A stretch of DNA of 64,000 bases from Oscillibacter valericigenes Sjm18-20 (GCA_000283575.1 AP012044.1:1674001-1738000), one strand, 5' to 3'; positions 42,803 to 53,830 are shown, numbered from the stretch's first letter. Numbers and translations: made by a program. Notes: a model not told the origin generated them from the letters alone.

Positions 42803-44182
42803 ATGATGAATAATCCAAAGCCCATCAGCGCTTACATGGTCCCCGGCACGAAGGTCCATCTGGTGGGAATCGGCGGCGTGTCCATGTGTCCGCTGGCAGA
42901 GGTCCTGCGGGGTATGGGGCTTATGGTGCACGGGTCCGATATCCGCGAGAGCGACGCGGTGAAGCATCTGAAGTCTCTGGACATTCATGTGGACATCGGC
43001 CACAGCGCGGAAAATCTGGGAGACTGCGACTTTGTAATCCGCACCGCCGCCGTCCATGACAACAACCCGGAGATTTCCGGGGCAGTGACCCGGGGTATTC
43101 CGGTCTATGAGCGGGCGCAGGCCCTGGGGGCCATTATGCGCCGCTATCCCAACGCCCTGTGCATTTCCGGCACCCACGGGAAAACCACCACCACCTCCAT
43201 GTGCACCCACATTTTCATGGCGGCGGAGGCGGACCCTACGGTGATGATCGGGGGAACGCTGCCCCTGCTCCATTCCGGCTACCGGGTAGGTAAAGGCGAC
43301 ACCATTATCCTGGAGTCCTGTGAATATTGTAACTCATTTCTCTCGTTCTACCCCACGGTGGCCGTAATTTTGAACGTGGAGGCCGACCATCTGGACTTTT
43401 TCAAGGACCTTGAAAACATTGAACACTCCTTCCGCCGGTTTGCGCAGCTGGTTCCGGACGGCGGGCGGGTGGTGGCCAACGCGGACAACGCCGGGGCTAT
43501 GGCGTCGCTGAAAAACCTGGGCCGTCCCGTATTCACATTCGGCCTGGAACACTCTGCCCACTGTACTGCGGAAAATCTACGGGAAGAGGATGGAAAACAG
43601 AAGTTCGACGTGATGGTGTACAGCAAGCCCTACGCCCACGTGACGCTGCCCATCCACGGTAGACACAACGTTCTCAACGCCCTGGCCGCGGCTTCGTCGG
43701 CCTATGTGCTGGGGCTGCCCGGTTCCGCCGTGGAGCAGGGTCTGGCGGGATTTACCGGTGCAGGACGGCGGTTTGAGCGAAAAGGCGTTTTTCACGGCGC
43801 GGATGTCTACGACGATTATGCGCATCACCCCGATGAACTGCACGCTTTGCTGGCCATGGCCAAGGAACTGCCGTACAAGCGTGTGGTACTGGCGTTTCAA
43901 CCCCACACCTATTCCCGGACTGCGAAGCTGTTCGACCGCTTCGTGGAAGAGCTGAAGCTGGCGGACGTGGTGGTTCTGGCGGAGATCTACGCTGCCCGGG
44001 AGACCAACACCATCGGTATCAGTTCCAACGACCTGTGCAAACAAATCCCCGCTTCCTTCTACTGCTCCACACTTGAACAGGTGACGGACCGGCTCCGGTC
44101 CATCGCGCAGCCCGGAGATTTGATTTTGACCGTGGGCGCAGGAGACATCTACCGGGCGGGAGAAAACCTGCTGCAAGAGTAA
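42803..44182 (+). CDS. murC: UDP-N-acetylmuramate-L-alanine ligase
   Basis: 459 residues. Adds the first L-Ala of the peptidoglycan stem. KVHLVGIGGVSMCPLAEVL is the N-terminal Rossmann start, SGTHGKTTTTSM the ATP P-loop, and DDYAHHPDELHALL the MurC-specific C-terminal block. GAAGGAG lies 10 nt before ATG 42803; ATG 42779 is possible but has no site. Followed after 155 bp by the YbaK-type gene with a hairpin between. Confidence 0.96.
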   Translation: MMNNPKPISAYMVPGTKVHLVGIGGVSMCPLAEVLRGMGLMVHGSDIRESDAVKHLKSLDIHVDIGHSAENLGDCDFVIRTAAVHDNNPEISGAVTRGIPVYERAQALGAIMRRYPNALCISGTHGKTTTTSMCTHIFMAAEADPTVMIGGTLPLLHSGYRVGKGDTIILESCEYCNSFLSFYPTVAVILNVEADHLDFFKDLENIEHSFRRFAQLVPDGGRVVANADNAGAMASLKNLGRPVFTFGLEHSAHCTAENLREEDGKQKFDVMVYSKPYAHVTLPIHGRHNVLNALAAASSAYVLGLPGSAVEQGLAGFTGAGRRFERKGVFHGADVYDDYAHHPDELHALLAMAKELPYKRVVLAFQPHTYSRTAKLFDRFVEELKLADVVVLAEIYAARETNTIGISSNDLCKQIPASFYCSTLEQVTDRLRSIAQPGDLILTVGAGDIYRAGENLLQE

Positions 44183-44276
44183 AGCCCGGCGCTTCACGCC
44201 TCTTTGCAAGCATCTGTTTGCGTGAAGTCCCCCGCGGTGAAGACAGCGCAACTCCGAAGTCAACCGTCAGGAATAA

Positions 44277-44315
44277 CCGCGCTCCCCGCGCCGCGTTGCG
44301 GTGCGGGGAGCGCGG
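44277..44315 (+). promoter_or_regulatory. GC-rich hairpin between murC and ybaK-type gene
   Basis: CCGCGCTCCCCGC and GCGGGGAGCGCGG pair perfectly over 13 bp around a 13-nt loop. There is no T-tract, so it is more likely an attenuator or mRNA-stability element than a terminator. Confidence 0.55.
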
Positions 44316-44337
44316 CCGGAAGAGAGGACATATAGAG

Positions 44338-44877
44338 ATGACAATCACACCGCCAACCCACAACACCCGCCCGGACGGCGAACTTTTGCCTCAGGAGGCC
44401 GCGGTCTTCGACCTGCTGGAAACGCTGGGCATCGACTATGACCGGGTGTCCAGCGACCCCGCCGACACAATGGAAAAATGCGCGGAGGTAAGCAGGGCCC
44501 TGGGCGTACCGATCTGCAAGAATCTGTTTTTATGCAACCGGCAGAAGACACAGTTTTATCTGCTGGCCATGGGACCGGACAAGCCTTTCCACACTAAGGA
44601 TTTGAGCGCTCAGATCGGCTCCGCCCGACTGTCCTTCGCGCCGGAGGAGAAGTTGTGGGAACTGCTTCGCTGCACTCCCGGCTCCGCCACGGTGCTGGGG
44701 CTGATGAATGACACCGGCCACGCTGTCCGCCTTTTATTGGACCGGGATGTCTATGAGGCGGAGTATCTCAGCTGCCACCCCTGCATTTGCACCAGCTCTT
44801 TAAAGATAAAAACCAGTGCGGTTTTAAACGTGTTTCTGCCCCATACCGGCCATGATGTGACGATCGTCGATTTATAA
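44338..44877 (+). CDS. Prolyl-tRNA deacylase (YbaK/ProX type)
   Basis: 179 residues of a YbaK fold: CKNLFLCNRQKTQFYLL, FAPEEKLWELL, TPGSATVLGLMND and CHPCICTSSLKIKTS. This family removes mischarged Ala or Cys from tRNA-Pro; the ProX subtype is likely. GAGAGGA precedes ATG 44338. The longer in-frame extension upstream has no family similarity. Confidence 0.9.
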   Translation: MTITPPTHNTRPDGELLPQEAAVFDLLETLGIDYDRVSSDPADTMEKCAEVSRALGVPICKNLFLCNRQKTQFYLLAMGPDKPFHTKDLSAQIGSARLSFAPEEKLWELLRCTPGSATVLGLMNDTGHAVRLLLDRDVYEAEYLSCHPCICTSSLKIKTSAVLNVFLPHTGHDVTIVDL

Positions 44878-44979
44878 AAGCAGCATTTCACGCAGTTTTA
44901 TGTACGTCTTCCCTGAAAGTTAAGGCTGAGGCCTGCGGAGCGGTCCAATGCTGTTTGATGAAAACAACAGGCAAATAAA

Positions 44980-45011
44980 GGTATAAGCCTGCCGGTCGGC
45001 AGGCTTATACC
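44980..45011 (-). terminator. Terminator overlapping the end of the PPTase gene
   Basis: GGTATAAGCCTGCCG and CGGCAGGCTTATACC pair perfectly over 15 bp around GT. On the minus strand it includes the PPTase stop codon and is followed by TTTATTT. Confidence 0.88.
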
Positions 45012-45604
45012 ATCTGTTCGAGAGAAAATTTCTGGATTTTGCCCAGACCATCCGCGCTGCGGGTGGCTACGCCGGCCACGTATCCCTGAAACGTGTCTAC
45101 ATAGTAGAAATATTCGCCGTACTGGAGGGGGGTCTCTCCTTCCATCATGGTACTAACGCCAGCGCCGCTGCGCTTGAAGCGGGCTTCCCGCCGGACCCAG
45201 CTTTGAAAAAACGCCTTTTCGGAGGCCACGTCCGCCAGCCGCTTCATGGCGCGCTGGGATACGGGCCTGATTTTTTCAATATCCACGCCCACCGGCTCAT
45301 TGGAAAGTCCCACCAATACCGCCCCGGGGGTATGACTCAGATTGAAGTGAACGGTGGGAAAGGAAAGGAAGCCGGGCTTTCCCTGAGCGGTCAGCGAAAT
45401 TTCGGGAAGGTCTTTCCAGCGGTATTTTTCCCAAAGCGCCCGGCGCAATATGGCATAGGCGCACAGCGGTTCCCGCCACTTGGCGGCATCATGGACCCGG
45501 AGAATCCTCTCCCTCCGCTCCGGCGGCAGCATTTCCAGCAGCGCGTCGTTCTCCCGCTGAGACAGCGGGCGATCCAACAGCGCCGCCCAGAGCTCCACAG
45601 CCAT
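45005..45604 (-). CDS. 4'-phosphopantetheinyl transferase (Sfp superfamily)
   Basis: 199 residues. Transfers phosphopantetheine from CoA to a carrier protein. Motifs VHFNLSHTPG, VGVDIEKIRP (Mg-binding D-x-E) and FFQSWVRREARFK (the WxxKEAxxK-like block, here RREARFK) are present. No polyketide or nonribosomal synthetase is in the window, so fatty-acid or other carrier proteins are likely targets. Minus strand, between convergent and divergent housekeeping genes. Confidence 0.9.
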   Translation of the reverse strand: MAVELWAALLDRPLSQRENDALLEMLPPERRERILRVHDAAKWREPLCAYAILRRALWEKYRWKDLPEISLTAQGKPGFLSFPTVHFNLSHTPGAVLVGLSNEPVGVDIEKIRPVSQRAMKRLADVASEKAFFQSWVRREARFKRSGAGVSTMMEGETPLQYGEYFYYVDTFQGYVAGVATRSADGLGKIQKFSLEQMV

Positions 45605-45810
45605 GCTTCCACCTCTTTCTCTCTTTCCTAAGATTCTATTTTAGCCGTGAAACACGAAACTGTAAAGGTGGGAGAGAAAAGTTTTCTTAAAATTCGCAAA
45701 AAAAGAGGAAATCGGATTCGAATGGGGTATAAATAAGAAGACCGCGCCGGGGCGCGTCGGTATGACACGGCGCAATTCTGGTAAGACTGACCGGGAGGAG
45801 GTACGTTCCG

Positions 45811-47604
45811 TTGCCGTTTCCACAGAATTTCTTGGACGAGCTGACCGCCCGCAGCGATATCGTGGATGTGGTGGGAAGCTATGTCCAATTGACAAGAAAA
45901 GGCGCGAACTATTTCGGCCTCTGCCCGTTCCACAGCGAGAAGACCGGGTCCTTTTCCGTCTCTCCGGATAAACAGATCTACTATTGCTTCGGCTGTAAAA
46001 AGGGCGGCGGTGTCATCAACTTCATCATGGATGAGGAAAACCTATCCTTTCCGGATGCGGTGCGGTTCCTCGCCAAGCGCGCCGGTATGGAGGTCCCGGA
46101 GGAGGAGGGCGACCGGGAGGCGGGGCGCAGACGTCAGCGCCTGCTGGACCTGAACAGAGACGCGGCCCGGTTCTATTATCAAATGCTTCAACAGTCGGAG
46201 GGCCGCGCGGTGCAGGAATATCTGGACCGGCGGCAGATCCGGAAGACCACGGCGGTCAATTTTGGTCTGGGCGCATCGCTGGACCAGTGGGATGCCCTCA
46301 TCACCGCCATGACGCATCGGGGATATACGAAGTCGGAGCTGCTGAATGCGGGCTTGGCGGTGCAGAATAAGAACGGCGGCATCTACGACAAATTCCGAAA
46401 CCGCCTTATGTTTCCCGTCATCGACGTACGGGGAAATGTGGTTGCTTTCGGCGGGCGGGTGCTGGACCACTCGGAGCCGAAGTATATGAACTCCTCGGAG
46501 ACGCCGGTATACAGCAAACGCCGGGAGCTGTACGCTCTGAATCTGGCAAAGAAGTCCAAGCGGCCCAACATCATTTTATGCGAGGGGAACATCGACGTTG
46601 TGACTCTTCATCAGGCGGGGTTTGACAACGCGGTTGCCTCCATGGGCACCGCGCTGACTCAGGAGCAGACCCGGCTGTTGAGCCGGTACACCAAGGAGCT
46701 GGTGCTCTGCTATGATAACGACAACGCCGGAAAGATCGCTACGGAGCGCGCCTTGCAGATTTTGAACAATTCGGAGTTTGCCGTCCGGGTTCTCCAACTG
46801 CCCAACCGAAAACTCGAAGACGGGACCATGGGAAAGCAGGACGCGGATGATTTCATTAAAAACTTTGGCTCCGGGGCGTTTGAACGGCTGCTCTCCGGCA
46901 GTGAAAACGGCATTGAGTTCCGGCTGGCCCAGACGGCTGGAAAGTACGATCTGACGGATGACCAACAGCGCCTGAGCTATGCCGAGGAGGCCAGCGAGCT
47001 GCTGGCGGGTCTTGGAAGTCCTGTGGAGCGGGACATTTACACAGTTCGGGCAGCGGAGGCGGCGAAGCTGGCGCCGGAGGCCATGAAGCTGGAGGTCCAG
47101 CGGGCCTTCAAGCGCCGGATGGGCAAGGAAAGGCGAGTGCGGGAGCGGCGGGAGTTGAATCCGGCGGCGGAGCTCCAGCCAAAGGAGCGCGCCATGCATT
47201 ACACCAACGTTCGCTCCGCCATGGCGGAGGAGGGTATTTTGCGGCTGCTTTTACTGGACGACAGTCTGTTTCCGGAGGAGCCGCCGCTCAGGGAGGATGA
47301 GTTTTCCTCTCCACTGCTGGGAAAGGTCTTCACGCTTTTGTGGCGGCAGAAAGAGCAGCGAAGCGCCCCAAAGCTCACCTCTCTTGCAGGAGAACTGAGC
47401 AGGGAGGAAATGAGTCACGTCACGAATCTCTGTCAGAAGCCGGAATCCGTCGCCAACGGACGGCAGGCGCTGGCAGATTACATAGCGGTTATCCGCCATG
47501 AGGCGGAGAAACGGGCCGGTGCGGGTGCGGTGGACCCGCTGCTGGTGGTCACGGAAAAATTCAAAGATCAGAAAAAAAGCAACGGAGGAAAGCAACATGG
47601 CTAA
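45811..47604 (+). CDS. dnaG: DNA primase
   Basis: 597 residues. CHC2 zinc finger ([15 protein letters not shown] ... YYCFGC), RNA-polymerase-like fold ([20 protein letters not shown]), TOPRIM ([29 protein letters not shown]) and a C-terminal DnaB-binding region. A TTG start with GGGAGGAGG 9 nt upstream. Its last 8 bp overlap rpoD, the classical macromolecular-synthesis pair of Firmicutes. Confidence 0.96.
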   Translation: MPFPQNFLDELTARSDIVDVVGSYVQLTRKGANYFGLCPFHSEKTGSFSVSPDKQIYYCFGCKKGGGVINFIMDEENLSFPDAVRFLAKRAGMEVPEEEGDREAGRRRQRLLDLNRDAARFYYQMLQQSEGRAVQEYLDRRQIRKTTAVNFGLGASLDQWDALITAMTHRGYTKSELLNAGLAVQNKNGGIYDKFRNRLMFPVIDVRGNVVAFGGRVLDHSEPKYMNSSETPVYSKRRELYALNLAKKSKRPNIILCEGNIDVVTLHQAGFDNAVASMGTALTQEQTRLLSRYTKELVLCYDNDNAGKIATERALQILNNSEFAVRVLQLPNRKLEDGTMGKQDADDFIKNFGSGAFERLLSGSENGIEFRLAQTAGKYDLTDDQQRLSYAEEASELLAGLGSPVERDIYTVRAAEAAKLAPEAMKLEVQRAFKRRMGKERRVRERRELNPAAELQPKERAMHYTNVRSAMAEEGILRLLLLDDSLFPEEPPLREDEFSSPLLGKVFTLLWRQKEQRSAPKLTSLAGELSREEMSHVTNLCQKPESVANGRQALADYIAVIRHEAEKRAGAGAVDPLLVVTEKFKDQKKSNGGKQHG

Positions 47605-49078
47605 TAAGAAAGAACTGACTCACGAGGAATTGTTGGAGCAGCAGGCCAACGCCCTGCTTGCCGCCAAGGCGATGGCCGAGGCGGAAAAGACGGGGAAAAT
47701 GGGGAAGAAAAGTGAGAAGAGCGCCGAGGGGCCTGCTCCCGTCATGACCGACGAAGAGGCAAAGAAAGCCGGTATCCTCCGTCTGGACGACAAGCAGGTA
47801 GCCGCGCTGCCCGCTGCCGTATGGCTCGCCGGCAACGAAAAACTGCGGGAGCTGCTGTACAAGGCCCATAAAAAAGGAAAGCTGGACTCCGGCGAGCTGG
47901 CGGAGTCTCTGGACAACCTGAATCTGGAGAGCGACCAGATGGATCAGCTCTATGATTCTTTGGAGGCCCTGAATATTGATATCAGCACCGATGAGGATAT
48001 TCTTCCCGAGCTGCCGGATGACGGTCCGGCGGCGGAGGAGATTGCCGAAGTCGAGGAAGAGGAGATGGTGGACCCCAACTCTCTGGTGGGAAATTTCGCC
48101 ATTGACGACCCTGTGCGGATGTACCTCAAGGAAATCGGTAAAGTGCCGCTGCTCACCCCCGACGAGGAGGTTGATCTGGCCCAACGTATGGCCTCCGGCG
48201 CGGAGGCGGAGCGGAAGCTGAAAGAGCTGACCGGCCAGCGGGAGGCCGGCGATCCCGCTGCTGCCACGAAGGAAGAGGAAGCGGCTTTGAAGAAGGCCCT
48301 TCACAGCGGCGAGAACGCCAAGCAGAAGCTGGCGGAGGCAAACCTCCGTCTGGTGGTCTCCATCGCCAAGCGGTATGTGGGCCGCGGCATGCTGTTCCTG
48401 GATCTGATTCAGGAGGGCAATCTGGGCCTTATCAAGGCTGTGGAGAAGTTTGATTATACAAAGGGCTATAAATTCTCCACCTACGCTACCTGGTGGATTC
48501 GTCAGGCCATTACCCGCGCCATCGCGGACCAGGCCCGAACCATCCGCATCCCTGTCCACATGGTGGAGACCATCAACAAGGTGATCCGGGTAAGCCGCCA
48601 GCTTTTGCAGGAACTGGGCCACGACCCCAGCCCTCTGGAAATTGCCATCGAGATGAACGGCGGTACCGCAGCCTGGGAAAAGGTTCGGGAGGACGAGAAG
48701 AAGCGGGCCATCGAGCGCATCCGGGAAATTTTAAAGATTGCTCAGGAGCCGGTGTCCCTGGAGACCCCCATCGGCGAGGAGGAAGACAGCCATCTGGGAG
48801 ACTTTATTCCCGACGAGGGTGCGTCGGAACCCTCTGAGGCCGCGTCCTATAAGCTCTTGAGGGAGCAGCTGATGGACGTATTGTCTACGCTGACTCCCAG
48901 AGAGGAGCAGGTTTTAAAGCTGCGCTTCGGCATCGAGGACGGCCGCGCCCGGACTCTGGAAGAGGTTGGAAAAGAGTTCAACGTCACCCGCGAGCGCATC
49001 CGGCAGATTGAGGCAAAGGCTCTGAGGAAGCTGCGCCACCCCAGCCGCAGCAAGAAACTGAAGGACTTTTTGAACTGA
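47597..49078 (+). CDS. rpoD: RNA polymerase primary sigma factor
   Basis: 493 residues. Regions 1.2 ([17 protein letters not shown]), 2 ([35 protein letters not shown]), 3 and 4 ([33 protein letters not shown]) are intact. A poorly conserved Lys/Glu-rich N-terminus of about 150 residues resembles region 1.1 of clostridial SigA proteins. GGAGGAAAG precedes ATG 47597, inside the end of dnaG. Confidence 0.97.
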   Translation: MANKKELTHEELLEQQANALLAAKAMAEAEKTGKMGKKSEKSAEGPAPVMTDEEAKKAGILRLDDKQVAALPAAVWLAGNEKLRELLYKAHKKGKLDSGELAESLDNLNLESDQMDQLYDSLEALNIDISTDEDILPELPDDGPAAEEIAEVEEEEMVDPNSLVGNFAIDDPVRMYLKEIGKVPLLTPDEEVDLAQRMASGAEAERKLKELTGQREAGDPAAATKEEEAALKKALHSGENAKQKLAEANLRLVVSIAKRYVGRGMLFLDLIQEGNLGLIKAVEKFDYTKGYKFSTYATWWIRQAITRAIADQARTIRIPVHMVETINKVIRVSRQLLQELGHDPSPLEIAIEMNGGTAAWEKVREDEKKRAIERIREILKIAQEPVSLETPIGEEEDSHLGDFIPDEGASEPSEAASYKLLREQLMDVLSTLTPREEQVLKLRFGIEDGRARTLEEVGKEFNVTRERIRQIEAKALRKLRHPSRSKKLKDFLN

Positions 49079-49221
49079 GATATGGAGAAGTCAATCCTCC
49101 ATAAGGGGAAAAGCTTCCATAAGGGAAAAATTTTTTAGGGCAGGTTTTGTTCTGAAAGCCCTAAAATGCTCTCTGAAGACTGACTTTTGAAAAACGGCAG
49201 TTTTGTTCTGAACGGCAAATG

Positions 49222-49265
49222 ATGAGGACTGAACACAGCTTTATTTTGCTGCGTCCAGTCCTCAT
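49222..49265 (+). terminator. Terminator-like long hairpin after rpoD
   Basis: ATGAGGACTG and CAGTCCTCAT close a stem extended by CAGC/GCTG around a T-rich loop. It lies 143 bp after rpoD. The rest of 49,079-49,334 holds short AT-rich direct repeats but no gene. Confidence 0.55.
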
Positions 49266-49334
49266 TGCGTTCTTGTAAAGTAAGCGAGACAAACTGATTT
49301 CCGTAAAAAGGTATGAAACAATCCCCCGGACGGA

Positions 49335-50690
49335 TAAGGTACAATAAGTTTCGCAAATTAAAAAAGGTATAAAAAGGGGCACGGTTTGCAGCTCTCTGTT
49401 AGAATGAAGTCACGACACACCATTCTGAAAGGAGACAGCAAACCATGTCCGAAAATTGTGCAGTTAAATGATAAAGTAATCAAGGGGCAAATCAAGGAGT
49501 TAGTCCGAGGCAGCGTGGAGGAAACGCTAAACGGCCTGCTGGAAGCTCAAGCTGAGAAGCTGACGCAGGCAGCTAAATACGAGCGCAGTGAGGAGCGACA
49601 AGGTTACCGCAGCGGTCATTACAGCCGGAATCTCACCACCACATCCGGCGACGTTACGCTCAATGTACCCCGTCTCAAGGGAATCTCTTTCGAGACCGCC
49701 ATCATTGAGCGGTATCGCCGCAGGGAAAGCAGCGTAGAAGAAGCACTCATTGAGATGTATCTGGCCGGCGTCTCCGTGCGCCGTGTGGAGGACGTCACAG
49801 AGGCTCTGTGGGGCAGCAAGGTATCCCCCTCCACCATCAGCGAGCTGAACAAGAAGGCATACGTCCATATCGAGGACTGGCGCAACCGGCCGTTACAGGG
49901 CGGGCATTATCCGTATGTCTACGTGGACGGTATATACCTGCGCCGCAACTGGGGCGGAGAGTACGAAAACGTAGCCATTCTGGTGGCAATCGCAGTCAAC
50001 GAGGACGGCTACCGGGAGGTTTTGGGCGCTGCTGAGGGGATGAAATAGGACAAGGCCAGCTGGGTTGGGTTCTTCAAGTGGCTGAAAAGCCGTGGCCTGG
50101 AAGGTGTCCGGCTCATTGTCGGAGACAAATGCCTGGGTATGCTGGAGGTGGTGGGAGAAGTTTACCCCGACGCCAAATACCAACGGTGTGTCGTCCATTT
50201 TTACCGCAACGTGTTCTCTGTGGTGCCAAAATTCAAGGTCAAGCTGGTGGCCAAGATGCTCAAAGCGATCCATGCCTAGGAGAGCAAGAAAGCCGCCCGA
50301 GAAAAGGCGAAAGCAGTGGTTGCCGAGCTTCGGAATATGAGGCTCAAGGAGGCCGCCAAGAAAATTGAGGACAGCGTAGAAGAGACGCTTACCTATGCGG
50401 ATTTTCCATCTGAGCATTGGACTCGCATCCGCACCAACAACGTCATTGAACGGCTGAATTGCGAGATTCGCAGGCGCACCCGCGTGGTGGGCTGCTTCCC
50501 TGACGGGAACTCGGCGCTCATGCTGGTCTGTGCACGCCTGCGGCAAGTTGCCGGTACACAATGGGGCAACAAGAAGTACATGAATATGAAGCACTTGGAG
50601 GCGGACACCGAAGACGCTTCCATTGCCGTCTGACGTTATTCCCTCAGAGATTGCAAACTAATTTGCGCATTAATCTTGACACTACCCCCG
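49335..50690 (+). mobile_element. IS256-family insertion sequence
   Basis: Approximate limits from the inverted GCAAATTA (left, near 49,355) and TAATTTGC (right, near 50,661), with weaker similarity further out. Contains one transposase frame broken by two TAG codons. It lies between rpoD and an IS3-like remnant. Confidence 0.7.
49445..50633 (+). pseudogene. IS256-family (Mutator) transposase with two in-frame TAG codons
   Basis: The full product reads in one frame from about 49,460 to 50,633: SVEETLNGLLEAQAEKLTQA, then YVDGIYLRRNWGGEYENVAI (first Asp), LIVGDKCLGMLE (second Asp) and VIERLNCEIRRRTRVVG (Glu). TAG replaces an expected GAG at 50046-50048 (GMK*DKASW) and an expected CAG at 50277-50279 (IHA*ESKK). 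The natural ATG at 49445 is also out of frame, through loss of A residues just after it. All three catalytic acidic residues remain. Confidence 0.88.
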
Positions 50691-50933
50691 GCCGTCCCCG
50701 CTTATTGGAGGGATATCATAGAAGTGCAGAGAGCAAACACCCAAAAAGTGATAGAATCAAAGAAAGAAAAGCTCTATCGAATCAGGACGGAGCAGATGCC
50801 CATGGCACAGGTTAAGAGCATCGTGTTCCGGTACATCATGACCTACTATAACCGCCGGCGAATCTACACTGCCAACCCCGGCGGCCTGCCGCCGGCCACA
50901 TATCGTCAGGCCGCCAGAGGCCTGGCCGCATAA
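50690..50933 (+). pseudogene. C-terminal remnant of an IS3-like transposase
   Basis: A frame reading YWRDIIEVQRANTQKVIES, then VFRYIMTYYNRRRIYTANPG ends at 50,933. YYNRRR and the following Pro-rich end are typical of IS3 OrfB C-termini. The 5' part is missing where the IS256 copy ends. Confidence 0.65.
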
Positions 50934-51252
50934 GCCCCAGATTTCGGGTGTTCACATTCTGCACGGTTCTTGACTTCTCCATACAAACGCTTTCAAGATT
51001 CCTTTTGAATTGCTTTGCGTCAAAATTCTCGTCAGTATGGACGAGCATAAAGCCGCTTGCGATAAATAGCACAGCAATGTCATTATGAGTGACAAAACAA
51101 TACAATTCCTGTGGATCAAGTATATTCTTTAGAACACAAACCACATTGGAATCTGGCATCAATTCGGGCCATTCTTCTAAAAAGTTGTCATTGATTATTT
51201 CCGTTAACATGTCGGTTGGATTTGCAGCAACAATGCCAAGGTTTTTACTCAT
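50836..51252 (-). CDS. Hypothetical protein with a 3' end replaced by IS sequence
   Basis: 138 residues as annotated. The first 100 (MSKNLGIVAANPTDMLTEII, then CFVTHNDIAVLFIASGFML) look like a genuine small soluble protein. The last 35 (RPDDMWPAAGRRGWQC...) are the antisense of the IS3-like remnant, so the original C-terminus is lost. GAAAGGAG lies upstream of ATG 51252. Family not recognised. Confidence 0.5.
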   Translation of the reverse strand: MSKNLGIVAANPTDMLTEIINDNFLEEWPELMPDSNVVCVLKNILDPQELYCFVTHNDIAVLFIASGFMLVHTDENFDAKQFKRNLESVCMEKSRTVQNVNTRNLGLMRPGLWRPDDMWPAAGRRGWQCRFAGGYSRS

Positions 51253-51476
51253 TTGCTTTCTCCTTTCCACGGCACAATCGAAGGCTTATCGCGCTCGCCT
51301 TTTCATGTGCCGAGATTTTGTTATTTGGCTGTCGACAATGTTATAGTATCAGCTATTATAGATGGGTGTCGTCCTTTCATAAATGACAGAAAAAACCGTG
51401 TCAACGCCAATTTGAATTTGCAGTTTTTCGCCGGTTAAAAAATGTAGGAAAACAGCGGCGAGGGAATGTCCTAAAA

Positions 51477-52274
51477 TTAGTTTTGTCCCTGCTCGAAGAG
51501 GGTATTGACGATGTGCTGTTTTTGCTTCATATATTCTTTGCGTTCTTTTAGCCGGTAGCTTTCGCCCTTGATATTGACGACGGTACAGTGGTGCAGAACA
51601 CGATCGAGTATCGCGGAGGCGATGGTGACATCAGCAAAGATCTCGTTCCATTGGGAAAAGGTCTTGTTGGAGGTAAAGACTGTTGAGACCTTTTCATACC
51701 GTCTGGCAATAAGCTGAAAGAACAGGTTCGCCCCCTGAATATCCATTGGGAGATACCCGATTTCGTCGATGATGAGCAGCTTGTATTTACCCAGAGTTTT
51801 GAGCTTATCTGGAAGACGGTTTTCAAAATGGGCCTTTTTGAGCTGCTCAATCAGTGAGTGGCAGTTAATGTAGTAAGTGGAGAATCGATGCCTGGCGGCG
51901 ACCATCCCCAGCGCCGAGGCCAGATGGGTCTTGCCCACGCCGGGCGGGCCGAGAAAGACGATATTTTCTCCATTCTCCAGAAAACGCATGGTGGCCAGTC
52001 CCTCGATCTGCCGCTTGTCAATGGAGGGCTGAAAACTGAAATCAAAGTCCTCCAACGCCTTTTTGATGGGAAAGCCCCACATCTGCACCTGTTTTTCATA
52101 GGCGCGCCGTCGTTTGCTGAGCGCCTCCTCTGCAAAGATATGGTCGAGCACCTCCACGATGTTAAGCTCGTCTTTTACAGCTCTCTCAAGATAATTGTCC
52201 AGGATCTCCAGCGTGTTTTTCATTTTCAGGCTTTCAAGGTTCTCCCTGAGGCGTTCCATCGTCAGTTCCGTCAT
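51477..52274 (-). CDS. istB: IS21 helper ATPase IstB
   Basis: 265 residues. AAA+ ATPase with Walker A LGPPGVGKTH, Walker B LLIIDEIGYLP and SNKTFSQWNEIF. It regulates IstA target choice. The start overlaps the istA stop, as usual. The gene itself is intact although its partner is not. Confidence 0.93.
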   Translation of the reverse strand: MTELTMERLRENLESLKMKNTLEILDNYLERAVKDELNIVEVLDHIFAEEALSKRRRAYEKQVQMWGFPIKKALEDFDFSFQPSIDKRQIEGLATMRFLENGENIVFLGPPGVGKTHLASALGMVAARHRFSTYYINCHSLIEQLKKAHFENRLPDKLKTLGKYKLLIIDEIGYLPMDIQGANLFFQLIARRYEKVSTVFTSNKTFSQWNEIFADVTIASAILDRVLHHCTVVNIKGESYRLKERKEYMKQKQHIVNTLFEQGQN

Positions 52275-53493
52275 AACAATACCTCGTCATACCGGCTCAA
52301 ATCATGTGGCTGGATGGGAAAATCGATGACGTTGTCACCGTCCAGCAGCGTGTTTTCGATGTCGAAAGACTGCTTGACCGTCAGCCTGCGGTAGTGATGG
52401 GCATTGACGACCATGTCCTTTTTCTGATAAGATATCCGGTGCAGGGCGATTTGCTTTCCTTCGTGGTAGACGGCGAGCAGGTTGTCCAGCGCTACGACTG
52501 CCACATCTTTGCCGGCGTATTCTGATGGAACGGAATACTGATTACCGCCGTACGAGATGAGGCAGTCTTTTTGCACCCGGCGCAGGTTAATTTTGTCGAT
52601 AATATATTCGCGTTTGAGAGGGTTGAGGCCCTCTTTTTTTAATCGCTCGAAGGGAATCTCATTTGTTGTGGCATGCACCTTTCCATTGACCTTGCTGCAC
52701 CAGGCCAGCGCCTGGCCGTTGAGGTCATACAAGGAGCTATACTTGATGCCCACCATGAAATTATCCCGGACGAACTGTACGGTGCGCTCCACCTTGCCTT
52801 TCGTCTGGCCCCGGTATGGCCTGCACACAGCACAGGCTTGAAGCCGTAGAACCCGGCAAAGTCCTCGAACTGCCGGTTCAGGGTGCTGTCCTCTTGCTTC
52901 AGCAGGCGTTTGATGACCACCTGTTTCATGTTGTCGTACAGGATTTCCTCGGGGTATCCGCCGAAGTACCGGAACGCGTTGGCATGGCAGCGGATGAGTG
53001 TGTTTGTGCTCATGTCGGTCACAAACTCTATGTACCGTGCCCGTGAGTATCCGAGAATAAACAGAAAGCAGTACAGCTTCTTCAGCTTTCCGTCATCCAA
53101 GACAGTGTGATCCTCGAAAAATGCCCAGTCCATTTGGCCTTGCAGCCCCGGCATTGTCTCAAATCGTACCGTTGCCTTCTCGTCCAGCTGCTCCTTTTTG
53201 TTGCGTACGTATTCTCGCACGATGCTGTGCCCGCCGTCAAAGCCCTGCTCCCGGATCTTTTCCGGAATTCGCTCCGCTGAGTACGGCGCTTCCTCCAGCC
53301 ATATTGCGATCTGCTCCTTGTACGGGTCCAGCTTTGACGGCTTCGCCGCGCTCAGGCTGTATACCGGCCGTGTCTCGCTCTCGGCGTATTTCTTCGCCGT
53401 CCTCGGGTCAAGGTTGTACTTGTGCGCGATCTCCGTGTAGCTCAGTCCTTTTTGCCGGTCGCTTCGGATATCCATCCAGTTTGCTCCTTCCAT
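52271..53493 (-). pseudogene. istA: IS21 transposase IstA with one frameshift
   Basis: The helix-turn-helix (GLSYTEIAHKYNLDPRTAKK) and DDE core (GQMDWAFFED, ILYDNMKQVV) are intact up to GFKPVL. There an extra TG (GTGTGC where GTGC is expected, near 52,822) shifts the frame, and the natural continuation CRPYRGQTKGKVERTVQF is found in the next frame. Removing two bases restores a normal protein of about 407 residues. Confidence 0.9.
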
Positions 53494-53682
53494 TCTGACA
53501 CCCTTTCCGCCTCCATTACGGCAGGCAGATTCGAGTGTACCATATTGCATTTCTCTCCGCTGCAAACCTGCATTTTTTGACCGGCGTTTTCTTGCGTTTT
53601 ATCACTGGCGCTGACACTTGGAAAGCCCGTATATAAGCACTGGCTCCGTGCTTTGCCAACCCATGCCGACCGCATCCGCAGC

Positions 53683-53820
53683 ATGAGCGACGAGGAACTG
53701 GTGGTATTTTTCGCAAAGGTAGATGCGGCTCTATACCGCGCAGACCTTCCGGTTGTTGCGTATCGGGGTGAAACCGTCAATGAAAATCTTGACTGGCTCC
53801 GTCAGCCAGCGGAGGAATGA
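53683..53820 (+). pseudogene. 3' end of a phage small protein cut by the IS21
   Basis: MSDEELVVFFAKVDAALYRA, then NENLDWLRQPAEE ends at 53,820; the frame continues upstream as THADRIR without a start. Phage proteins beginning TNADRIRAMSDEELA and ending WLKQPAEE are common in clostridial prophages. The 5' part was removed at the IS21 edge. Confidence 0.55.
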
Positions 53821-53830
53821 TTATTGCAAA

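Larger units (their letters stand above)
51399..53616 (-). mobile_element. IS21-family insertion sequence
   Basis: Long inverted ends begin TGTCAACGCCAATTTG at 51399 and, inverted, TGTCAGCGCCAGTGAT at 53616, with further similarity over about 60 bp (CGCCGGTTAAAAAATG versus CGCCGGTCAAAAAATG). It encodes IstA (frameshifted) and IstB. No target duplication is visible, so flanks may have rearranged. Confidence 0.88.
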
